A stretch of DNA of 27,350 nt from DATLBY01 sp035526665. Its GTDB lineage: Bacteria > Acidobacteriota > Terriglobia > Bryobacterales > Bryobacteraceae. The stretch lies in the NCBI GenBank assembly GCA_035526665.1, contig DATLBY010000004.1, positions 1 through 27,350 on the forward strand, written 5' to 3'. The notes under the pieces are model-generated. The model was not told where the DNA came from and searched no databases. It was given only the letters and a program-made list of their open reading frames with translations. This document shows positions 15,572 through 21,774 of this stretch, in pieces; positions within the stretch are counted from its first letter, which is position 1, and each line of letters starts with the position of its first letter. The position numbers and the translations under genes are program-made.

Positions 15572-16158
15572 CGGGGGGAAATCTCCTTTGTAAACACTGT
15601 GAGCAACGCCTGCGTATCCAGGAATGTCAAAGTCCCATCCGCAACCTGCGTAAGCAGGCGATGGCCTGCATTTGGATCCGCCTCCTCTGCCACGGGACTC
15701 GACCGCAGGATGGATGACAGGCCCTCCACCCGGTCCACGGTCATGGCAAAGCGGGACCCTGGAACACGCAGCAGCACCGTATGTCCCGCTGGGGTGTTTT
15801 GGCCTGCGTCCTGGCGTTCGGGAAGTCCGACGATTCTACGCAAATTCATCACCGGCAGAATCTCTCCCCGGACGGCAATGACGCCGAGAACCTCGGGCGC
15901 GGCGCCGGGGATGCGAGTAACGGCCGCCGCGGGAGTGACCTCCCCGACATCCGTCAATGCGACGGCATAACGCTCTTCTCCCAGCAGGAACACCAATACT
16001 TCCAGGACATCCGGCGGCGGGACCAAGTCGGCCCGCCTCGCGAGGCGCTCTGCGCGCGCCGTATAGCGGGCTTGGAGACACTGGGTGGCCGCTGGATCGG
16101 CGGATGCAGGCCCGTTTGCACTCAATCGTTGCGGGGGAGCCGTGGCTGCTTCAATCAT
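15568..16158 (-). CDS. cheW: CheW-type coupling protein (WspD-like)
   Basis: The protein has 196 residues: a 50-residue Ala/Pro/Arg-rich N-terminal extension followed by a CheW fold (VLVFLLGEERYAVAL, VLGVIAVRGEILPVMNLR, ILRSSP). CheW links receptors to CheA in the signalling array. Its ATG lies 8 bases inside the end of cheR, and its stop overlaps the receptor start. Two cheW genes flanking cheR is the Wsp arrangement (wspB-wspC-wspD). The extension has no recognisable motif. Confidence 0.93.
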   Translation of the reverse strand: MIEAATAPPQRLSANGPASADPAATQCLQARYTARAERLARRADLVPPPDVLEVLVFLLGEERYAVALTDVGEVTPAAAVTRIPGAAPEVLGVIAVRGEILPVMNLRRIVGLPERQDAGQNTPAGHTVLLRVPGSRFAMTVDRVEGLSSILRSSPVAEEADPNAGHRLLTQVADGTLTFLDTQALLTVFTKEISPR

Positions 16159-17572
16159 CCGCCAGCACCGTCAAATGCGCATCGGCCAGCCTGCATAGTT
16201 CGTCTGCTCTCATGCCATCACTCCCGGCCACCTGCTGTTCCGGCGGCAGCGCACGCAGAAGTTTCAATACATTTCCAAAGGATTGTGCCGCCTGCCGGTT
16301 ATTGTTCTCTCGCTTTCGCAGGAGACCTAAGTGGTAATGAGCCAGAATGAACTTTCGGTCCATGTAGATGGCCTGCTGAAGGCAGCGTTGCGCTTCCTGA
16401 TACTGGCCGAGTTGCTCCAGCTCCAAAGCGCGGTAGAAATAGCCATCGGCCTGGACCGCGGGGCGCGCCGGCGGCTTTTGGCCGTGACATTGGAACTGCG
16501 CGGCCTCGATCCCGTTGGCAAGTGAGCGCACTCCATCCAACTCCGGCAATGCGCTGGGAGACCCCATAGCCGCGCCTGCCTGCAAAAGCGAACCGCTCTC
16601 GACCGGAGCGCCCATGTTCAGGAGAGGGCCTAGCGTGGGCAGCCAGAAATCCACTACGCTATCGGGCGCGGCCTCGGCGGCACGTCTTTCGAGAGCAGTT
16701 GCAGTGGCGGGCTCGCGGCTTTTTTGATAGCAAGTCGCCGCCTGGAAATTCACTGTCCGAAAAGAACGGAACGTATCCAGGTTGGGTTCCACATGGCCCA
16801 CCAGCAGCCAGCCATCCTCATTCAGGCACTCGTGAAAATGTCCCACGACACGGCGTGTCACTTCATTTGCGAAGTAGATGGTCACGTTCCGGCACAGAAT
16901 AATGTCAATGTCCGCCATGGGAGGATGAAACGGAGTTTCCACCAGATTGTGGTGCTGAAACGTAACCCACCGTTTTTGGCTGGGATGAATCGCCCAGCAG
17001 CTGCCGTCCCAAGAGAAGTATGCATTTTTCACGCTCTCCTTCATGGACCGGAAAGCCCACTGGGCAAATCTCCCTTCGCGAGCCTGCGTCAGGTAACCGC
17101 GGTTGATGTCGGTGCCTACGATAGACACTTGCCAATCGGATAGAGAATCACCGAAGGCGCGGTCCAGCAGGAGAGCGATGGAATATGCCTCAGCGCCGTT
17201 GGAGCAGCCTGCGCTCCAGATATTCAGTCTGCGCCGGGATTGATTTCTATCAATGACCTGCGGCAGAATCGTCGTTTCCAGCACATCGAACACCTCGGTG
17301 TGCCGAAAGAAATAGGTTTCTCCAATCGTGAGTTGTCCGATCAGCCGGTCCATCTCCGGATTGCCGCCGGATTTTTCCTGTAGCAATACGAGGTAATCCT
17401 GGTAATTGCGGCAACCCGCCTCTCCCAGTCTTCGCTCCACTATCTCGGCGAATTCCGGGTCGCGGGTCTCGTAAAAGGAGAGGCCCGTAGCCTGGATCAC
17501 GAACTCCTTGAGCGTCGTGTAGTCAGACACCTGCTCGGGCGTCTCGGGACGCGCGTAGTTCAGTTTTGTCAC
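16151..17572 (-). CDS. cheR: CheR-type chemoreceptor methyltransferase with C-terminal TPR (WspC-like)
   Basis: The protein has 473 residues from the GTG at 17572, which overlaps the preceding cheW stop (GTGA); a start at 17773 would add 67 residues that merely shadow cheW. The N-terminal helical domain (15-85) is followed by the SAM-dependent methyltransferase domain with ETYFFR (85-90), SAGCSNGAEAYS (120-131) and the CRNVTIYF segment near the active site (usually NVLIYF). A variable linker leads to TPR-like repeats (YFYRALELEQLGQYQEAQRC onward). It methylates receptor glutamates using S-adenosylmethionine. The TPR tail is typical of WspC and FrzF rather than E. coli CheR. Confidence 0.94.
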   Translation of the reverse strand: MTKLNYARPETPEQVSDYTTLKEFVIQATGLSFYETRDPEFAEIVERRLGEAGCRNYQDYLVLLQEKSGGNPEMDRLIGQLTIGETYFFRHTEVFDVLETTILPQVIDRNQSRRRLNIWSAGCSNGAEAYSIALLLDRAFGDSLSDWQVSIVGTDINRGYLTQAREGRFAQWAFRSMKESVKNAYFSWDGSCWAIHPSQKRWVTFQHHNLVETPFHPPMADIDIILCRNVTIYFANEVTRRVVGHFHECLNEDGWLLVGHVEPNLDTFRSFRTVNFQAATCYQKSREPATATALERRAAEAAPDSVVDFWLPTLGPLLNMGAPVESGSLLQAGAAMGSPSALPELDGVRSLANGIEAAQFQCHGQKPPARPAVQADGYFYRALELEQLGQYQEAQRCLQQAIYMDRKFILAHYHLGLLRKRENNNRQAAQSFGNVLKLLRALPPEQQVAGSDGMRADELCRLADAHLTVLADD

Positions 17573-18078
17573 GCGGCGGTTTTCTCCAGATCCAGCAAAC
17601 GCTGCTGCTCCATCGCCTGGAATTCTGTCAGCAAGTGGCGCTCCTGCTCCAGCAATAATCCCGGGAGCGAAAGAAGGTAGACCGATACTCCGGCAAAATT
17701 CAGGATGGCCTCCACGCATTCCTTGAAGATGTGCTCCTCCGGCACAGGCAAGTACACCTCGGGTCCGCAGCATGCCAGATGGTCCACACTTTGCACCAGC
17801 AGGCCGAGCGCGGGTTCCGTACGAAGAATAATCAGAGGGGTGTATGCCGATGGCTCGCTCTCGGGAAACGCAAACATCCGATCCAGTTTTAGAACGGGAA
17901 TCACCGAGCCTCGCAGGTTCAGAAACCCTGCAAGCACTTTCGGCAATCCTGGCGGACTAGACAGATCGGCCATGTGCAATAGCTCTTTGACCGCGCTGGC
18001 CGGTAACGCACAGATCAGCTCCGCGCAATGGAAGAGCAGGAACTTTGTTTCAGGAGAACCGCTTGGCGGGTGCATCAT
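17569..18078 (-). CDS. cheW: CheW-type coupling protein (WspB-like), first gene of the operon
   Basis: The protein has 169 residues. The CheW fold is visible as FLLFHCAELICALPASAVKEL, shortened here to FLLFHCAELICALP, then LAGFLNLRGSVIPVLKLDRMF and a C-terminal region ending in a helical Glu/Gln-rich tail. The conserved LNLRGSVIPVLDL-type segment supports the assignment. It starts at the first of two adjacent ATG codons, with a weak AAGAG-type site upstream. It opens the eight-gene chemosensory operon, so the operon promoter should lie in the following 160 bases. Its stop overlaps the cheR GTG start. It is clearly distinct in sequence from the second CheW of this operon. Confidence 0.91.
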   Translation of the reverse strand: MMHPPSGSPETKFLLFHCAELICALPASAVKELLHMADLSSPPGLPKVLAGFLNLRGSVIPVLKLDRMFAFPESEPSAYTPLIILRTEPALGLLVQSVDHLACCGPEVYLPVPEEHIFKECVEAILNFAGVSVYLLSLPGLLLEQERHLLTEFQAMEQQRLLDLEKTAA

Positions 18079-18242
18079 CTCTTACTCACAGAACGGAAAA
18101 TTTCAGCTACTTCGCTAGATCAGATCTTTCTGATTGCCCTGCCAGCCGCCCGCCCGCGCATTGGCTGCGAAATGAAGCCATTAACAAAACTTATAACATT
18201 GGCCTCTTGCATTTGCGATGTTTCTAGCTTATTCTTTGGGTA
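18079..18242. promoter_or_regulatory. AT-richer divergent promoter region for the chemosensory and ilv operons
   Basis: This gap lies between the first chemosensory gene (minus) and the ilv leader (plus). An AT-rich island at about 18180-18240 contains TATAAC (18192-18197), which is nearly symmetrical as TTATAA and so could serve either strand, and a weak plus-strand pair TTGCAT (18207-18212), 17 bases, TATTCT (18230-18235). An 11-base palindrome AGATCAGATCT lies at 18117-18127 in the leader of the minus-strand operon. None of the -35 boxes is close to consensus, so exact promoter positions are uncertain. Confidence 0.4.
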
Positions 18243-18335
18243 GTGCTACATATCGAGAACAGCCGGCCTGTCTCCGTTCGATCCATACAGGTAGCAGTCC
18301 TTATTATTGGGGTCATCGTTACCGGCCCCGCCTAA
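18243..18335 (+). CDS. Candidate ilv leader peptide (30 residues, Val/Leu/Ile-rich)
   Basis: An open frame from GTG 18243 to TAA 18333-18335 sits upstream of ilvB. Codons 17-26 (18291-18320) encode VAVLIIGVIV, eight of ten being branched-chain residues, with the run GTC CTT ATT ATT GGG GTC ATC GTT. It ends TGPA, 20 bases before the terminator hairpin. This is the pattern of ilv/leu attenuator leaders: ribosomes stall on these codons when charged Val, Leu or Ile tRNA is scarce. The codon cluster is plain in the sequence. The start is less sure, since no ribosome binding site precedes the GTG and translation could be leaderless if the weak promoter ending at 18235 is used. Confidence 0.58.
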   Translation: MLHIENSRPVSVRSIQVAVLIIGVIVTGPA

Positions 18336-18369
18336 GTGAGCCAGCGAAATCTAAGGGCCACCGGCGGGG
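18326..18369 (+). promoter_or_regulatory. Candidate antiterminator pairing in the ilv leader
   Basis: CCCCGCC at 18326-18332, covering the last sense codons of the leader peptide, is the exact reverse complement of GGCGGGG at 18363-18369, which is part of the 5' side of the terminator hairpin. The two pairings exclude each other. A ribosome finishing the leader would cover 18326-18332 and let the terminator form; one stalled on the Val/Leu/Ile run would leave it free to pair and allow read-through. The 7-base complementarity is seen; the mechanism is inferred. Confidence 0.5.
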
Positions 18370-18398
18370 AGCAGCAACCCCGGTCCGGTGGCCTTTTT
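18356..18398 (+). terminator. Intrinsic terminator/attenuator upstream of ilvB
   Basis: The outer arms GGCCACCGG (18356-18364) and CCGGTGGCC (18385-18393) pair perfectly over nine bases. The stem is continued by CGGGG (18365-18369) with CCCCG (18378-18382) around an 8-base loop, with a 2-base bulge. TTTTT follows at 18394-18398. It lies 33 bases upstream of the ilvB ATG, on the same strand and after a Val/Leu/Ile-rich leader frame, so it is most likely a regulated attenuator. The nearest complete upstream gene on this strand is far away, so a plain end-of-gene terminator is unlikely. Confidence 0.85.
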
Positions 18399-18430
18399 GC
18401 TATCCAGGCACAATCCCGAGGAATTCACCC

Positions 18431-20158
18431 ATGTCCAATTTAATTAGCGGCTCCAAAATGTTGCTCGAATGTCTCGTTCAGGAAGGCGTAGAGGTAATCT
18501 TCGGCTATCCCGGCGGCGTTACATTGCCCTTATACGATGCGCTGTATGATCATCCGATCCGCCATGTGCTGGTACGCCATGAGCAGAATGCCTGTTTCGC
18601 GGCGGAGGGTTACGCGAAATCGACCGGCCGCATTGGCGTCTGCTGCGCCACGTCCGGCCCGGGCGCCACCAATCTGGTAACTGGTCTGGTGGACGCGATG
18701 ATGGACTCGGTTCCGGTGGTCGCGCTTACCGGACAGGTCACCTCCAAGCTGATCGGCAGCGATGCCTTCCAGGAGGCGGACACATTTGGCATCACGCGAT
18801 CCTGCACCAAGCACAACTTCATGGTCAAGACCGTGGAGGAGCTGCCGCAGATTATCCACGAGGCGTTCTACATCGCAGGTTCCGGCCGGCCGGGTCCGGT
18901 GCTGGTGGATATTCCGAAGGACGTGTTCCAGGCCCAAGGTCACTATGAACCCGTAACCTCCATTCACCTCCCCGGATACAAGGTGTTCACCGAAGGGCAC
19001 AGCGGCCAGATTCGACGGGCGGCGCAGATGATGTGGGAATGCGAGCGTCCCCTGGTTTACGCGGGCGGGGGAATTATTCTCGGGAAAGCTTCGGGCGAAC
19101 TTCGCGATCTGGTGGAAACACTCGACGCGCCCACCGTTTGCACGTTAATGGGCCTGGGCGGGTTGCCTTCCGACCATCCCAATTTCATCAGCATGCCTGG
19201 AATGCATGGCAGTTATGCGGCGAATATGGGCATGATGAACGCGGACCTGTTGATTGCGCTGGGCGTCCGGTTTGACGACCGCGTTACCGGGCGGCTGGCT
19301 GCGTTTGCGCCGCACGCCCGGGTGATTCACGTGGACATCGATCCGGCGGAGATCGGGAAAAATAAAACCGCCGATATCCCGATCGTCGGCGATGTAAAGC
19401 GGGTTCTGAACAAGCTGACTAAAGTAGCGCAAGAGCTGAAGCCTGCCTTCTCGGGTAAACACAGTGAAGCGCGCAAGGCCTGGTGGAAGCAGATTCGCGA
19501 TTGGAAAGAAGAGCATCCCCTAACTCCGACCCGGTCCACAACGGAGATCAAACCCCAGCATCTGATGGCCGAAATCGACCGCATTAGCGGCGGAAACGCG
19601 ATCGTCGCCAGCGACGTCGGCCAGCACCAGATGTGGGCTGCGCAATTTATACGCTTCAACGGCCCGAACCAATGGCTCAACTCGGGCGGTCTCGGCTCCA
19701 TGGGCTTCGGCGTCCCGTCGGCCCTGGGAGCACAGCTGGCCAATCCAGACAAGCTGGTGTTTGCCATCGTGGGCGACGGAGGCTTCCAGATGTCCATTCC
19801 GGAGCTTGCCACCATCGCAAATTATGGATTGAACGTTAAGATCGTCATTATGAACAACGGTTACTTGGGGATGATTCGCCAGTGGCAGGAGTTGTTCTAC
19901 AACAACCGCCTCAGCTCTGCAACGCTGGACGGATTCCCGGATGCAGAGATGCTTGCCGGCGCTTATGGCTTCAAGGGACGCACCGTGGATAAGGTGGAAG
20001 ATCTCGCCTCGGCTCTGCAGGCGGCGGTAGACGAACCCGGGCCTTATCTGCTGAACGTCCGCGTAGCTCCGTACGAAAATGTATATCCAATGGTCCCGGC
20101 TGGCGGCGCCGCCAATGAAATGGTGCTCGGCCCGCCGCAACCGGTGGAGGTCGCCTAG
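18431..20158 (+). CDS. ilvB: Acetolactate synthase large (catalytic) subunit
   Basis: The protein has 575 residues from the ATG at 18431, with GAGGAA seven bases upstream. An in-frame start at 18218 is rejected because it would read through the leader and terminator. It is a thiamine-diphosphate enzyme that condenses two pyruvates to acetolactate (valine/leucine), or pyruvate with 2-oxobutyrate (isoleucine). Visible features are the N-terminal FGYPGG and the catalytic glutamate E51 in RHEQNACFAAEGYA, the central FAD-binding-like domain (ALGVRFDDRVTGR), and the C-terminal ThDP site (GDGGFQMS ... NNGYLGMIRQWQ). The length is normal. It is the first structural gene of the ilvBNC-cimA operon, 9 bases from ilvN, and is probably controlled by the attenuator upstream. 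Confidence 0.97.
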   Translation: MSNLISGSKMLLECLVQEGVEVIFGYPGGVTLPLYDALYDHPIRHVLVRHEQNACFAAEGYAKSTGRIGVCCATSGPGATNLVTGLVDAMMDSVPVVALTGQVTSKLIGSDAFQEADTFGITRSCTKHNFMVKTVEELPQIIHEAFYIAGSGRPGPVLVDIPKDVFQAQGHYEPVTSIHLPGYKVFTEGHSGQIRRAAQMMWECERPLVYAGGGIILGKASGELRDLVETLDAPTVCTLMGLGGLPSDHPNFISMPGMHGSYAANMGMMNADLLIALGVRFDDRVTGRLAAFAPHARVIHVDIDPAEIGKNKTADIPIVGDVKRVLNKLTKVAQELKPAFSGKHSEARKAWWKQIRDWKEEHPLTPTRSTTEIKPQHLMAEIDRISGGNAIVASDVGQHQMWAAQFIRFNGPNQWLNSGGLGSMGFGVPSALGAQLANPDKLVFAIVGDGGFQMSIPELATIANYGLNVKIVIMNNGYLGMIRQWQELFYNNRLSSATLDGFPDAEMLAGAYGFKGRTVDKVEDLASALQAAVDEPGPYLLNVRVAPYENVYPMVPAGGAANEMVLGPPQPVEVA

Positions 20159-20166
20159 GAAATCCC

Positions 20167-20700
20167 ATGCTGCAAATTATTTCAGTCCTGGTTGAGAATA
20201 AGCCCGGCGCACTGATGCGCATCACCGGCCTGTTCACACAACGCAACTACAACATTGAGAGCTTGACCGTGGCAAGAACGCTGGACCCGGCCCTGTCACG
20301 CATGACGATCGTCGCGGACGTCGAACCGAAGCTGCGCGTGCAAGTCATCAAGCAGATCAATAAATTGATCAATGTTCTGCAGGCGGCGGATCTCACTGAC
20401 GGCCCCGCGGTGGCGCGTGAAATGGTTCTCTTGCGTATCAAATCCACCATGGAAAACCGTACCGCGATTCTGAAAGAGGCGGAGATCTTCGGCGCCCGGG
20501 TGGTGGACTCGAGCGTGGAAGGCTTCGCGCTGGAAGCCACTGGCGATCAGGAAAAGATGGACGAGTTCGTCAATGTGATGCGCAGCTATGGCGAAATCCA
20601 GGTGACCCGTTCCGGGCTGATCGCGGTATCGCTCGAGATGAAGAAATTACGCCTCGCTCCGCCGGTGTCCACCAGCACCGAAGCGATGGTAATCAGCTAA
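20167..20700 (+). CDS. ilvN: Acetolactate synthase small (regulatory) subunit
   Basis: The protein has 177 residues, within the usual range. An ACT domain fills about residues 1-75 (ISVLVENKPGALMRITGLFTQRNYNIESL, quoted here as VENKPGALMRITGLF and RNYNIESL), with the valine-binding region, and the C-terminal ALS_ss domain covers about 85-160 (TAILKEAEIFGARVVD). It binds IlvB, activates it and gives feedback inhibition by valine. It starts 9 bases after the ilvB stop, with AGGA upstream, and is followed by ilvC 23 bases later. The symbol ilvN or ilvH would be equally usual. Confidence 0.96.
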   Translation: MLQIISVLVENKPGALMRITGLFTQRNYNIESLTVARTLDPALSRMTIVADVEPKLRVQVIKQINKLINVLQAADLTDGPAVAREMVLLRIKSTMENRTAILKEAEIFGARVVDSSVEGFALEATGDQEKMDEFVNVMRSYGEIQVTRSGLIAVSLEMKKLRLAPPVSTSTEAMVIS

Positions 20701-20723
20701 ATTTTTGTAACTGGAGCTCTCAT

Positions 20724-21767
20724 ATGGCAAAACGATTTTATGAAAAAGACGGCAACCTGGATGCGCTCAAAGGGCGCACGGTGGCCATTATCGGCTACGG
20801 CAGTCAGGGACACGCGCACGCGCTGAACCTGCGCGACAGCGGGGTCGACGTCGTGGTCGGCCTGTATCCCGGCAGCAAGAGCTGGCAGAAAGCCGAAGCC
20901 GCCGGGTTGAAGGTCCTGAATACAGCCGATGCCGCCAAGGCAGCGGACACGGTGATGATCCTGGTTGCGGATCACATCCAGGGGGACCTCTACAACAAAG
21001 AGATCGCACCCCATATGACTCCGGGCAAGACGCTGATGTTTGCCCACGGGTTTAATATTCATTTCGGCGAGATTACCCCGCCCGCGGGCGTAGACGTCAG
21101 CATGATCGCACCCAAAGCTCCGGGACACCGCGTGCGCGAACTGTTCACTGAAGGCGTCGGCGTTCCGGGTCTCATCGCGGTGCATCAGGATGCCACCGGG
21201 AAGGCTCATGAAAAGGCGCTGGCCTATGCCGCGGCGCTGGGCTGCCTAAAGGCGGGCGTGATCGAAACCACCTTCAAGGAAGAGACGGAGAGCGATCTGT
21301 TCGGCGAGCAGGCGGTCCTCTGCGGCGGTGTCAGCGAGCTGATCCGCGCCGGTTTTGAAACCTTGACGAATGCCGGTTATGCTCCGGAAATCGCCTATTT
21401 TGAGTGCCTGCACGAGCTGAAGCTGATCGTCGATCTGATTCAGGAAGGCGGCCTCGGCTACATGCGCTATTCGGTATCGGACACGGCCGAGTATGGCGAC
21501 TATTCGCGCGGACCGCGCATCATCACCGAGCAGACGCGCGAAGAGATGAAGAAGATTCTCGCCGAAGTCCAGTCCGGCCAGTTTGCCCGCGAATGGATCA
21601 ACGAGAACAAGACAGGACGCAAGAATTTTTTGGCTACCCGCGAAGCCGCCCGCAACCAGCCGATCGAGAAGGTCGGCGCCGAGTTGCGTGAGATGATGAC
21701 GTTCCTGAAGAAGAAGAAAGAAGCGGGCGTACCCGAGGACCAAACAGCCAAGGTAGCCGCCAAATAA
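20724..21767 (+). CDS. ilvC: Ketol-acid reductoisomerase, short class I form
   Basis: The protein has 347 residues, the short class I length. The Rossmann motif GYGSQGHAHALNLRDSG (24-40) binds the nicotinamide cofactor, and the C-terminal knotted domain carries the Mg-binding acidic residues in ETESDLFGEQ and the ECLHELK helix. It converts acetolactate or acetohydroxybutyrate to the dihydroxy acid using NAD(P)H. The beta2-alphaB cofactor loop reads GLYPGSKSW (46-54), with Tyr48 where arginine is common (GLRxGSxSW), while both serines remain. GGAG lies upstream of the ATG. The downstream cimA is 7 bases away. Confidence 0.97.
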   Translation: MAKRFYEKDGNLDALKGRTVAIIGYGSQGHAHALNLRDSGVDVVVGLYPGSKSWQKAEAAGLKVLNTADAAKAADTVMILVADHIQGDLYNKEIAPHMTPGKTLMFAHGFNIHFGEITPPAGVDVSMIAPKAPGHRVRELFTEGVGVPGLIAVHQDATGKAHEKALAYAAALGCLKAGVIETTFKEETESDLFGEQAVLCGGVSELIRAGFETLTNAGYAPEIAYFECLHELKLIVDLIQEGGLGYMRYSVSDTAEYGDYSRGPRIITEQTREEMKKILAEVQSGQFAREWINENKTGRKNFLATREAARNQPIEKVGAELREMMTFLKKKKEAGVPEDQTAKVAAK

Positions 21768-21774
21768 CAGAGCT

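Noticed and set aside
17573..17773. A longer CheR with a start at 17773
   Set aside because: The extra residues only shadow cheW; the GTG overlapping the cheW stop fits the operon pattern.
18292..18321. Leu-rich reading (TTA TTA TTG ... TTA) in the neighbouring frame of the ilv leader as the leader peptide
   Set aside because: The frame opens just after a TAG and has no start codon before the leucine codons.
18218..18430. A longer ilvB with a start at 18218
   Set aside because: It would translate through the terminator hairpin and leader; the ATG at 18431 has a good ribosome binding site and gives the normal N-terminus.
18243..18430. A T-box or other riboswitch upstream of ilvB
   Set aside because: I see no AGGGTGGNACCGCG-type T-box element, and the Val/Leu/Ile codon run with alternative pairing explains the region better.
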